Shown here: in pieces, positions 48,929 to 59,777 of the stretch
Layout: the number at the start of each line of letters is the position of its first letter
Numbering within the stretch: the first letter of the stretch is position 1
Assembly (NCBI GenBank): GCA_019973155.2
Contig: BPQB01000081.1
Coordinates: 1-64,000, forward strand
Length of the DNA stretch: 64,000 bases
Source of the DNA: Phanerochaete sordida
Lineage: Eukaryota > Basidiomycota > Agaricomycetes > Polyporales > Phanerochaetaceae
Direction: 5' to 3'
Notes under the pieces: generated by a model
Database searches by the model: none
Told to the model about the DNA's origin: nothing
Seen by the model: only the letters and a program-made list of their open reading frames with translations
Made by a program: the position numbers and the translations under genes

Positions 48929-51900
48929 ATGGCTCGACGAAAGAGACAGCTTCTCGAGGACGACGATTCCGACTCCTCTGCTGGCGACGACAACGACTTC
49001 GACGACACCGGCTACGACGCTAACGACCCTGACGCGCGTGCTGAACGCGAGCTGTTCGAGAACCCCTACGGAAACAAACGCAGGCGTAAGAACGGCAAAG
49101 AGGACGCGATTTACGGAGTTTTTGCTGACGACGATGAAGAAGAAGACTACAAGATGAAGCGTGGCGGTAGGACGACGAAGAGGAAGGAGGCACCGAAGTT
49201 CACTACAGGAAACGCGGTCAATCTGAACAAGGAGACCGACGTCGACGCTGCGATGGAGGACGCTGCAAATTCCTCGGACAGCGATGGCGATGCGGAGGGA
49301 GTCGATGACGCTGAGGCCGACGACGGGGGCGAGGACAGTGCCGAGGCTATGGAGGAGGACGCAGAGGGCGAGTCAGTGTCGGGGCCGTCGAAGGACCAGT
49401 CACCAGCTGTCGAAGAGGCGGCAGAGAAGCCTCGCTTTTGTGGCCTGGGGCTCGGCGCGTCCAGAGGAGGGCTTGGACTAGGTGCCTCGAAAGGTGGAAT
49501 CGGCTCCTCGAAAGGCGGCATAGGTTCCTCGAAGGGTGGCATCGGCTCCGGCAAGAGCAGCGCTGCCCCCGCGTTCACCAGCTTCAGCAAGGGTGGAAAC
49601 ACCTTCAACTTGTCATCAGTAACGGAGACCCCTCCGGCTGCATCTCCTTCCCCCGCGCCGCAAGCCGAACCAGAAGCTGAACGTGCCACGCCCGAGACGC
49701 TTGACATGCCCACCTCGTTCGGGAGGCAGTCGCGTCCGCAGCGCGCATTCGTACGCGATGGCTCCGCTGGCAGCGGTGCCGGCACACCCAAGCCAGTGCC
49801 TCTCAGCGCGCAGGAGCGCGCACACTTCAGCAAGATCTCGAGCACGTTCGGTGCCCGCATGCTGGAGAAGATGGGCTGGCAGGCGGGTACTGGTCTGGGT
49901 ACCGCAGGGGAGGGTATCGTCACCCCAGTCGAGAGCAAGCTGCGTCCAAAAGGCATGGGTCTCGCCTTCAAGGGCTTCAGAGAGAAGACTGAACAGGCCA
50001 AGGCCGAGGCGCGTCGGCGGGGTGAGGTCGTTAGCGACGATGAAGAAGAGGCCCGCCCGAGGAAGGGCCGGAAGCCGAAGGCTGAGCAACAAGAACGCTC
50101 GGACGCGTGGAAGAAGCCGAAGAAGAGCAAAAGGAAGATTGAGCACAAGACCTACGAACAAATCGTTGCTGAGGCTGGACAGCAGGCTCCAGCCGCGGGC
50201 GTCGGTCAGATTATCGATGCCACTGGCGCGACGGTACGTCCTTGTCATAATGTGCAATATCCGAGTGATGTACTGACAGCGATATGTTCCAGCTTCGCGA
50301 AGTCTCATCGCTGGCCGATGTCTCTATGGCTTCTTGGACGCCTACGACCGACCCCATGCGTTTACCTGAAATTCGCCACAACCTGCGCTTGATCACAGAA
50401 GCATGCAAAGGGGACCTAGATGGTCTAGCTCGCGAGGCCCGTGCTCTGGAAGAGCGAAAGAAGTGGGTAGAGCAGGAAGACGAGCGACTGAGGAAACAAG
50501 TTGAAGAGGAAGCTCGACGTCAGTACTGCTCAACGTCTCTTTCCGTCTAACATGCTCATATTTTTGTACTATAGTCATTGCCAGACTGCAGCAAGTACAC
50601 TTGGTGGTCGACGACATCGGAAGCCAGGCGAAAGAGATGAAGTCGTCCTACGAAGTCTCTCTGGGACCATTCTCAGCGAACTTCGAGACACTCGTGGGCC
50701 TTTACCCCAACGAATTTGACAGGTACCGTCTCGACGAGATTGTCGTTGCGGCCATCGCACCTGTGGTAAGCTATTTTCCCCATTTACACTTGCACTTTCG
50801 CTCAACATTTCCAGGTACGACGCATGTTGACCCAGTGGCAGCCGCTTGATGATCCGCAAGCCTTCGTATCTGACTTCCGCGGCTGGCGTAAAGCTCTCAA
50901 GATGGCTGACCCCGAGGAGAGCGCCCCCGTCCAGCAAATCCAGGTGTATGGTTCGAGTACTATCGTTTCTACTGCGGTAGTGTAAGTGGCATCTTGATCT
51001 CTCGTTCGTTCTGAGTCTGACCTATTGTGTAGGGAAAAGCCCATGACGCCGTACGAGAGCCTCATCTGGAACGCCTGGCTACCGAAGGTGCGGTCAACCA
51101 TAAATAATGACTGGTCACCAGACGATCCTCAACCTGCTGTACGGCTCTATGAAGCTTGGTCGAAGTATCTGCCGCCATTTGTGCGCGATAACTTCTTCGA
51201 TCAGCTCGTCCTACCAAAGGTCCATAAAGCCGTTAGCGACTGGAATCCGAGACGGCACAAAGTCCCGCTACGGACTCTCGTATTCCCATGGTTGCCCCAT
51301 ATTGGTCTCCGTCTAGAAGACGTCCTTGGCGATGCTCGACGAAAAGTCAAGAGTACCCTTCGCGGCTGGGCCGTTGCCGATGGTATGCCAGAAGACCTCC
51401 AGGCTTGGAAGGGGGTAAGTACAGTCGCTCGTTTTCTGCAGGGTTGCAGCTGACGTCTTCGTCTATCAGGTGTTCGATACTGGGGATTGGGACAGCATGC
51501 TCCTCAAATACGTTGTCCCCAAACTTGGTGCTCGCCTTCGCGACGACTTCCGAGTCAACCCTCGCCAGCAACAGATGGAACCCCTCCAGGACGTCCTGCT
51601 GTGGGAACACCTCCTCCGCCCATCGATTTTCTCCCAGCTACTCGAATCCGAGTTCTTCCCGAAATGGCTGGACGTCCTCCACCTGTGGCTCATATCGCCC
51701 AACCCGAGCTTCGAGGAAGTCGCGCAGTGGTATTCGTTCTGGAAGGGCTCGTTCACGGAGAACGTCCAGAGTATGCCGAGCGTCGCGCAAGGCTTCACTC
51801 GCGGACTGCAGCTCATGAACAAAGCCATCGAGCTCGGTCCCAAGGCTGCCACGCAGTTACCACGCCCCGACCACCACGCCCCCCTCGCGACACCGAAGGC

Positions 51901-52183
51901 ATCCTCGAGGCAGACCACGCCCAAGCCTCGCCCTTCCCGCACACAAGAAATCACCTTCAGGAGTATCGTGGAAGAGTACGCGTCGTCTCACAACCTGCTG
52001 TTCATGCCCACAGGACGTGCCCACGAGAAGTCGCGTATGCCCCTCTTCCGCGTCTCGCAGACCGCGGACGGCAAGGGCGGCTTGCTGGTCTATATCCTGG
52101 ACGACGCTGTCTGGGCACCGGATGGGGACGAATATCGTGCTATTTCGTTGGAGAATATGGTTCTCCGTGCTACGAAGGGATGA
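48929..52183 (+). CDS. NTR1: G-patch spliceosome-disassembly factor TFIP11/Ntr1
   Basis: Activates the DEAH helicase Prp43/DHX15 to release the intron-lariat spliceosome, in the nucleus. Six exons (48929-50233, 50293-50518, 50575-50765, 50815-50981, 51033-51414, 51470-52183) join to 994 aa. The N-terminal part is acidic with an RRKRQLL start and the FENPYGNKRRRKN region typical of TIP_N. A glycine-rich repeat follows, then a G-patch (FGARMLEKMGWQAGTGLG, ending RPKGMGLAFKGF), a basic stretch, and a GCFC domain (for example YESLIWNAWLPKVRSTINND and LVFPWLPHIGLRLEDV). Its end, VSQTADGKGGLLVYILDD, matches the family. An in-frame ATG at 48845 would add a hydrophobic 28-residue leader that suits no nuclear protein, so 48929 is preferred. 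Confidence 0.93.
49441..49563 (+). repeat. Coding Gly/Ser tandem repeat in TFIP11
   Basis: About 13 residues of GLGLGAS-type repeat followed by three consecutive SKGGIGS units, with matching DNA repeats (tcgaaaggtggaatcggctc and variants). The copy number could vary between strains. Confidence 0.7.
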
Positions 52184-52397
52184 CTGTTGCTTGTGTATCC
52201 GTAGATGTACTCTAGACTGTATCATATCGCGCGGCACCCCACGCGACACCAATTAGCATGGGCGCCTACGCGAGCGGCTGTTCACGTGAGATATCTCCAA
52301 ATTAGGCATATCGATCAAACCTTCGATTTGCCGCGACCGTCGCTGTAGCAAGAGGGACCAGCGCCGCCGCCAACGTCAAGCCCGCAAGAACACCAAG
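52184..52397. promoter_or_regulatory. RPS4 promoter region
   Basis: Only 214 bp separate the TFIP11 stop from the RPS4 start codon, so both the TFIP11 3' end and the RPS4 promoter fit here. I identified no TATA box. Confidence 0.4.
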
Positions 52398-53541
52398 ATG
52401 GTCAGTACGCCTCGACGCCTGGAAATGCTGCTGGGGAGGTCTACGTTTGAGTCTGCGTCGAAAGAGAGAGGGTTTGAACGGTCGGAAGGGATGGATGGCG
52501 GGTCGGCGGATTGGATGCACTCGGGCGGCGACCTCCAGGCTACGTTCCGCGCTCCTCTCGCTTTGTGCTAACGACTGTTTCTGCAGGCCCGAGGACCCAA
52601 AAAGCACTTGAAGCGTCTCGCCGCTCCTTCCTCATGGATGCTCGACAAGCTGAGCGGTACCTACGTACGTTCAGACGCGAGTTTCGCTTTAGAATCGCAA
52701 GTTGAAGTATTCTATGCACATAGGCTCCCCGCCCCTCGCCCGGTCCCCACAAGCTCCGGGAGTCCCTCCCCCTCACCATCTTCCTCCGTAACAGGCTGAA
52801 GTATGCCCTGACTGGCAAGGAGGTCCTCTCCATTGTCATGCAGCGCCTCATCAAGGTCGACAACAAGGTCAGGACCGACCCGACCTACCCCACCGGTTTC
52901 CAGGGTACGTAAATCTCGAAAATCCGACTCGCAGACGATCTTTACATCTGCGCGATTAGACGTCATCACCATTGAGAAGTCCGGCGAGCACTTCCGTCTC
53001 CTCTACGACGTCAAGGGCCGCTTCACCATCCACCGCATCACCCCCGAGGAGGCTACCTACAAGCTCCTCAAGGTCAGGAAGACCGGTGTCGGCGCCAAGG
53101 GTGTCCCATTCATTGTCACCCACGATGGCCGCACCATCCGCTACCCCGACCCCCTGATCAAGGTCAACGACACTGTCAAGTTCGAGTTCGAGTCTGGCAA
53201 GATCACCGACTTCGTCAAGTTCGACACTGGCAACATCGTCATGGTCACTGGTGGTCGCAACATGGGTCGTGCTGGTGTCATCGTCCACCGTGAGAAGCAC
53301 ATTGGTGGCTACGACATTGTCCACATCAAGGACTCCCTTGACCGCACTTTCGCTACGCGGTATGCAAGATTTCGTATTTTTGCCAAACTTGGATGCTTAT
53401 GCGCTTTGCAGGGTATCGAACGTTTTCGTTATTGGCGAGGGCACCAAGCCTTGGATCTCCCTTCCCCGCGGCAAGGGTACCAAGCTTACCATCACCGAGG
53501 AGCGCGACATGCGCAGGAGACAGCGGGCTGCCGAGCAGTAG
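52398..53541 (+). CDS. RPS4: Small-subunit ribosomal protein S4 (eS4)
   Basis: Structural protein of the 40S subunit. Coding exons 52398-52400, 52587-52664, 52724-52904, 52960-53359 and 53412-53541 give 263 aa, exactly the usual eS4 length. The start codon is alone in the first exon, followed by a 186-nt intron. Landmarks: [20 protein letters not shown] (N-terminal S4e segment), [20 protein letters not shown] (S4 domain), [27 protein letters not shown] and [17 protein letters not shown] (KOW), ending [15 protein letters not shown]. Codons are strongly biased to C-ending forms (AAG, ATC, GTC), as expected for a highly expressed gene. Confidence 0.97.
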
Positions 53542-53925
53542 GCGGGTTGTATTATTCATTTTCCTTTCGCACTGCTTTCTATCGCACTATGTCATGCTAT
53601 GTATGCTCTTCCACGACGCCGAAAACTGCAACATGCATGATGTCCTCGGGCAGGTGTTCTTCATCTCGTGTGCCGTGTGCTCAGCAAGCAAACACATGGT
53701 GAGCTGCGAGTAAAGCTGACCACTGGTCGTGTTTCAGGACGAGTACCTCGTCTTATCGCTCTTTCTCTTCGTTCTTCTTCACTCTTTACCTCACTTCTCG
53801 CATCTGTTGCATTTCTACGCTTGATGAGCTGGGTCGGCGTGGCGCATGGTTTGTCGTAACCTACGGCGATGAGTCAAACCCTAACCCCATGCTGTGCAAG
53901 TGTAGCGCGATTGGGCGTGCGCCAA
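53542..53925. other. RPS4 3' end and PB1/ZZ promoter
   Basis: Contains the RPS4 3' UTR, a pyrimidine-rich stretch (about 53750-53820) and a telomere-like 12-mer at 53877-53888. No gene is seen. Confidence 0.45.
53877..53888 (+). promoter_or_regulatory. Telomere-like promoter motif upstream of the PB1/ZZ gene
   Basis: AACCCTAACCCC, 38 bp before the chosen ATG, identical to the motif upstream of RPT4. If translation began at the in-frame ATG at 53869 the motif would be coding. Confidence 0.4.
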
Positions 53926-56900
53926 ATGTCTCCCACAACCAAAGATGCGCAGCTGCTCTCGCTCTCGTCCACTCGGATGTCGTCCAGATACGCAGCCTCC
54001 GACTATGATTCCGCAGAAGCTCGTCCAGACAAACCCTTGGTGGTCAAGTGCAATTACGAGGGGGTAAACAAGCGCATAACCTTCAGTTCGAGCCGTACCT
54101 GTACCTTTGACCTCCTGAAGCATCGAGTACGTACACTGCTCATGTTCGCCTAACGTTATTGACCTTTCCTAGGTGGAGCAGTGCTTCTCGCTCTCTCAGA
54201 CGTCCTATGCGATAACCTACACTGACGACGATGGCGAGACGACTGTCATCACAACCGAAACCGACCTCACTGAGGCTATCCGCTACTTCTATCCCGGCGC
54301 AAGTGACGATCCTCCTCTCTCCTCTGCCGCCTCCATCCTGTCAGGACGCAGCTTTGGCCGTAGCAAGATAACTCTTCGTGTCAGGATTACCATCGACTAC
54401 GACGGTCCCAGTCTGTCCGACACATCGTCCCTCGCAAGCACCGACGAGTACCAGAACCGCAATGACGACAACTTCTCTCTGTCCTTGTCCAGTTCCTCAG
54501 TCGGCTCAGGCCCGTTTGGTGGCGCAGCAGAGGTCGAAGACGATGCGAGGACCGTGAGCTCCAAGGATACGGGCGCACGTTCTCGATCAAAGTACAGCTT
54601 CTTCCGCTCTCGCGGAACGAAGACCGTAGTACCAGGCGCGTGCAAGAGGTCGCGTTCCGCGGCGAATGACGAATGGGAGGAGGAGACGGTCTCGAGCGTA
54701 CAGAAGACGTTGTCCCTCAGTGGTGGAGGAAGTGTTCTGCCTTCCATCGCAGACAACGACGAAGACGCGGTGTTCGAGAGACTCAGGGAGCAAGAGGCAG
54801 CTGCCGCTGCCGCGGAAGGCGAAGAAGACCCGCAGTCCGCGAGCTATGGAAGCACTGCGCTGCAGAACGAGCGCGGCGTAGCATGGCTGCGGGAGCAGAA
54901 CCAGCGTACTTTGCAGCTCATTCGCCCCGGGCCTGGGGAGCGCGCGCGCAGCTCGCCGCGAGTCGATCGTCTCGACCAGTTATCCGTCCCAGACACGTTA
55001 TCACTTCCAGACACGTCGTCGCTTCCAGACACACTATCGCTCCCAGGAGACGAAGCTGGTTCCACCATGAGCGGAGAGCTTGCGCTCGAGAAGGGCAATG
55101 ACGGACGTTTTTACTACGCGTATACATCTGGCTCGTCAGTGTCCGCTCCATCTAGCGTTGACTCCGGATTTGATGATGACTCAAGTGTGGTCTCTGATGC
55201 TGACAGGGCGGAAATGTCGTCCGGACGGCCACCCTCGAGAGATGGATCGTGGCAAGACCTCAGCTCGTCGCGGCCGTCGTCGTCCAGTCGCCACTCTCCC
55301 AACCATCGCTCGCACTCGGAACCAATCTTGCTGCGCGAGGAGCTCCCCCCTGACATACCGCCCGAGCTTCTACCTTTTATCACGATGCCTCTTCCCCCAC
55401 CGGCAGATCCGACCGACTGTTCCAGCTGCGGCGCGCTACTCGAGCAGATGCGCTACGTCTGTTCAACATGTGGCGAGAAGGAACCGGCGAGCAAAACCCG
55501 CTTCAACGGGATCGATATCAATGGCAAGGGCAAGGCACGAGATAACGAGTCGTTTGGTGCGTCGACTGCAACCTTTACGTACCCGCCACATTCGCACCGG
55601 GCGACGGAGATCTCCCCTACGGTGTCGTCTTGGACCCTCGTAGCCGACAACAGCAACCCGTTCGATGATAGCAGGAGCATGAGCTTCAAGCAGAAGCCCC
55701 TCCCTGCGCTGCCATCCTCTCCATCTTCCTCCCCATCCAACTTGACTATTCCTAGCCTCGGACTTCGTTCGGGCAGTACCTCCTCCTCGTCCCTGTCGTC
55801 TTCGCACGGACCCGGCTTCGAGCTTTGCTTCAACTGTATCGCGACAGTCGGTGTTGTCCACGCTTTGGAAGCATCGATCGATCCGGATTCATCGCCCCTC
55901 CATGTTTCGCCCGAAGAGGGCCAGCGCACTCTGTCCGAGTGGAGGCGAACTGCGTCGCGTAAAGGACACCTGCGACACGCCTACCTCGAGAAGTACTGGA
56001 CTCCGCGGGGTTGGGACAATGTCGGTGCGTGTATTGTCTTGGCATGGCGATATCCGCAGCTCTCTCACTCATGGGACTATGATCGGTTTTAGAACACGAC
56101 GACCGGACGACGGTGAAGTGCTCGACATGCCCGTCCACCATCGTTGGGAAGCGCTACAAGTGCGCGGTGTGTGAAAACTTTAACTTGTGCAAGGCGTGTT
56201 ACAGGTAAGTGTCCGCGGGTCGCCCCACGAGGTCTCTGCGCAGCACCGGCCTGACGCTTAACGTTCTGATCGCAGCCAAGTGCATGAAATACACCCGAGT
56301 GACCCTTTCCTAGTCATCCTCGAGAAACCCACTCGCACCCGCAGCGAGCCCGTTATCGAGCATATCGAGCATCCCACTCTGACCCCAGACGAGACGGGGG
56401 AGCTGTGTAAGTATCTCTGGCTGGATCCTACTTGGACGGAGTCTGATGTCTGGTATAGCCATGACCCACGCGGGAGTGAGATGTGCACAGTAAGTCCAGG
56501 CTGCGCTTTTGGCTTTGGCTGCGTTTAACACCGTACGCAGCTGCCTGATGGAAATCGTCGGCGCACGATTCCACTGTGCGATATGTCCATCAATCGACAT
56601 CTGCTCGAATTGTGAGTCTGCCGGCCTGCCAGGGAATTTGGACTCGTCGGACGATGGCCACAACTCTTCACACATCATGATCAAGGTGAGTATGCGTCTC
56701 TGCATGTCAAATCCGATGCTTATTCTCGCACTAGATCCCGTACCCGCTACCTTCACAAGAGCTTGAGGTCGCAAGCCGCAGAGCCAAGCAGCTGTGGGGC
56801 AGGGACGCGGCTACAGTTGACGAGGAGACGAAGCGGTCGCGGCGCGGCTCGCTCGGCTCCGGTTATGCGCGGACGGTGATGGCACCGTCAGCGCCCACAG

Positions 56901-57777
56901 CGGACACCGCAGGCGATGGAGAGAGCCATGGGATTCGCTGCGATGTCTGCCGTAAGGTGCGTCCGACCGGACCCACCGCACACACTGTAAGCTCACGCGC
57001 ATCGCATGCAGATGATCCTAGGCACAAGGTATCAGTGCGCAATGTGCCCTTCCAAGCCGCAGGGCTACAACCTGGTAAGAAGCGTAACTGACAATCGTGG
57101 TTTCGGAGTGGCTGATTGGAATGGACAGTGCACGGAGTGCGAGGCAAGGTCGTACGCGGTGCATGACCCCATGCACGTCTTCTTCAAGCTCCCACGTCCG
57201 GTGGACATTCCGATCGAAGTCGATGGACAACTGCTCCCGATACTGTACGTTACTCGCTATCTAAGTTTGAGTATTACAGCTAACTCTGCTCCTAGGTACC
57301 GAGTACCGGCGGGCCCGCCAGGAGGTATACTGGTCAGAGAGCGTCCGAAAGGTGCGGAATATTGTGCTGCAGACTCGAAGCATACTGACATTTAGCCATG
57401 CAGAATACCTCCGCGACGTCAAGCATACATCCGCGGTGTGCGATCGGTGCATGGAGCGCATACACGGCGAATGGTTCCGCTGCGTATACTGTGGGAAGGA
57501 TCTTTGCGATAATTGTGAAGCCGTCGACACGCACGACTACAAGCACTTCTTCATGATGTTCAAGTCGACAGTGAGTCATGGCACTCTTTCAACGTCGCGA
57601 GTATTGATCATGTATTTCCATCGTAGGTTGATATGCAGCGCTTCAGGTCAGTGCTCACGCTGTCATGGACGAGTGACGCCACTGACTGACATCATCTATC
57701 CATGCAGGCGATTCGCACAACTCGACAGTCAAGAAAACCCTCCGCCAGTCCTGCCGTTTGCCGTGTATACCTCGTAG
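53926..57777 (+). CDS. PB1-domain protein with multiple ZZ zinc fingers
   Basis: Thirteen exons (53926-54126, 54173-56024, 56093-56204, 56276-56406, 56459-56489, 56541-56685, 56735-56956, 57012-57074, 57129-57244, 57296-57351, 57404-57570, 57627-57646, 57708-57777) join to 1061 aa. An N-terminal PB1 domain (VVKCNYEGVNKRITF, then YTDDDGETTVITTETDLTEA) is followed by a long Ser/Pro-rich region with LSLPDTSS repeats. At least four ZZ fingers follow: CSTCPSTIVGKRYKCAVC, CAHCLMEIVGARFHCAIC, CDVCRKMILGTRYQCAMC and CDRCMERIHGEWFRCVYC, plus a partial CxxC-CxxC pair near 55420-55480. PB1 plus ZZ is the layout of p62/NBR1 autophagy receptors, but I see no FW or UBA domain, so that role is inference. 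In-frame ATGs at 53869, 53926 and 53974 all remain possible. Confidence 0.88.
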
Positions 57778-58057
57778 TGATTTTGGAAGCTTGGATAGTT
57801 CTGGTCCTCTGTATGCTAGTCTTGGGTGTTGTCGTAATCTATCTGCGCGTATGATTGAATTACCCTCGCAACCTCAGAGTCCTCCTCGACGACGAGCAGC
57901 AGCAATGAGATGACAAAGGTCGCCAAAGCAAGAGCGCAGCGGTCGCCTTCTTCAGCGACACTCGTTTAGCGCCCAATTACAGCTTTCACTTAACCAGGAC
58001 CACCGGCCGTTGCTATCACCCTTTCGTTCACACTCTTTCACCTTTTGTCTCCCCCAG

Positions 58058-59416
58058 ATGACCGCTCTCTACGAGGACGATGTATTCTCTTCCTCAAGCT
58101 CCCGATTCCAGACCAAGAAGGCTCCGCAGCGCAAGACGATGAACGGCCGGAAGTCATCATCCGCATCCTTGCGTGGCACAAGCCTCGCACAGAGCCTGGA
58201 GGGCGAGACGGGCAACGGGGTCAGCTCACTCGCGTACGAACTCGCGACGGCGTTGGCAGTGGAGGGTGGCTCGGGTGGCTCGCGAGGGCTAGCGGAGGAA
58301 CTGGGCTTCGAGTACGACGAGGGCGCAGAGGGCATAGACCACTCCGCGTCGGCGCCATCAGGCGAGCCGGACGGCCTGCCTACGACGCTGAACAGCCTCG
58401 AGGACGCCTTCGGCGGAGTCCCACACGAGTCACACGCAGAGCCTGTGGACGACGCGGACGACGAGCCGCCAGCGGACCTCGACCCTGCGTTCGAGACACC
58501 AACAAAGCCCGCGCGGCAGGCTCGCGTGCCCGAGCAGGACCCGATGACGACGCTCGAGGAAGACCTCGAATCGACGGAACGCTTCCTGTCGCAGCTGCGG
58601 CGGCTCGATGTCGAGCCCAGCGGACGGCCGGTCCTTGAGGGCCTCGCGTCGGACGTCATCCGGCGATTGGACGATACGGCGCGCGAGCGCGAGGGCCAGG
58701 TGCGCGAGCTGCTGGAGTACGAGCGGCAGTTCCGGCGGATAGCGGGCGAGGTCGGCGGGAACGATGCGCTCGGCCAGCTGGACGCCATTGATAACCTCAT
58801 AGAGGAGCCGAAGCCGCGACAAGAGCGCGACGAGGCAGAAGATCTTCGCCGCGACTCGCTAGACGCGATACAAGAAGAGTCGATGCAGACGAGCACCTCC
58901 GACTGGGAGGCCGAGCTCGATAGAGACAGGGCGCAGCTCGAAGAAGAACCAGACGAATTCGACGCGCCGCTAGACCCCAAAACGCTACCTGCACCCCCTC
59001 CCATAGCTGGACCACCGACACCAGCAGCAACTACTGTCCAACTGGCACATTTCCGCACAGTCACAGCAACTATCGCGACCTCGCTGGCGACTATCTCAGA
59101 ACAAACACAAGTGAACACTGCGGGGGCGACCGAGGCAGGCAGGAAGATCCGTGCGCTCAAGAACAAGCTAGGCGAGTGGAGGTCAGACTGGGAGAGCGCA
59201 GAGCGGAGCCGAGTGAAGATCGAGCGGTGGGAAGCAGGCGTTGTGGACTCCGGCGACGGCCCCTTAGTCCTGCTGTCGCCGCCAGGGACGCCAACGCGGA
59301 GCACTCGCTCGCGAGTCGACGGCCGGAAAATCGTGCAAGCTCAGCTGGATGCTTTCGCACAGACATTGTCCGACGCGACGGTGCGGATACAAACAATCAT
59401 GGCAGCTGTACCATAA
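58058..59416 (+). CDS. Coiled-coil protein of unknown function
   Basis: A single-exon frame of 452 aa that I cannot assign to a family. The N-terminus is Ser/Lys/Arg-rich (TKKAPQRKTMNGRKSSSAS); residues about 60-170 are acidic and Gly/Pro-rich. A helical charged region follows (TTLEEDLESTERFLSQLRRL, DDTAREREGQVRELLEYERQ), then a Pro-rich break and a second helical region near the C-terminus (EAGRKIRALKNKLGEWRSDW). This suggests an intracellular scaffold-like coiled-coil protein without signal peptide or membrane segment. The ATG directly follows CCCCCAG, which could be a splice acceptor, so an upstream exon or leader intron is possible. A 411-codon frame on the opposite strand is its shadow. 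Confidence 0.75.
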   Translation: MTALYEDDVFSSSSSRFQTKKAPQRKTMNGRKSSSASLRGTSLAQSLEGETGNGVSSLAYELATALAVEGGSGGSRGLAEELGFEYDEGAEGIDHSASAPSGEPDGLPTTLNSLEDAFGGVPHESHAEPVDDADDEPPADLDPAFETPTKPARQARVPEQDPMTTLEEDLESTERFLSQLRRLDVEPSGRPVLEGLASDVIRRLDDTAREREGQVRELLEYERQFRRIAGEVGGNDALGQLDAIDNLIEEPKPRQERDEAEDLRRDSLDAIQEESMQTSTSDWEAELDRDRAQLEEEPDEFDAPLDPKTLPAPPPIAGPPTPAATTVQLAHFRTVTATIATSLATISEQTQVNTAGATEAGRKIRALKNKLGEWRSDWESAERSRVKIERWEAGVVDSGDGPLVLLSPPGTPTRSTRSRVDGRKIVQAQLDAFAQTLSDATVRIQTIMAAVP

Positions 59417-59777
59417 GGCGCGGCGCGGCTGTGTAGGATGATAGGACGTGTATACACTGGGCGCGGTGCCCGCCGGGAGTTGTTTTTATCTCGTATTTCG
59501 CTCGTTCTCTTCGCCCCCATCTCGCCTTCCCCTGCGGTTATACCTTGCTTTCGCGCACACATCTAGGAATCAACATCTCACCACCCACCGCGGGCCATTG
59601 TCTCAACGTTGTACACTACGTAATCCACCACATACCAGCTATCTCTAGAGCATCATGTCAGCCCCCTCGACTCGCCTTCATGTTCTCAACGACTATCCAG
59701 GCTTACGTTAGGTCTTGCAATGGGACGGAAATTCGCGTTTTACATTATTGCATACAGGTGTACATAGTCAATTTTCT
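59417..59777. other. Intergenic region between convergent genes
   Basis: 3' flanks of the coiled-coil gene (+) and MMS19 (-). No other feature is visible. Confidence 0.5.

Noticed and set aside
49147..50148. 333-codon open frame on the minus strand
   Set aside because: Antisense shadow of the TFIP11 G-patch exon, which has recognised domains.
52401..52586. Intronic snoRNA in the long RPS4 intron
   Set aside because: No box C (RUGAUGA) could be found, so a C/D snoRNA is not supported; box H/ACA was not assessable by eye.
58069..59304. 411-codon open frame on the minus strand
   Set aside because: It lies opposite the coiled-coil gene and is Ser/Arg-rich, the typical shadow of an acidic GC-rich coding strand; the plus frame has the better composition and an ATG.
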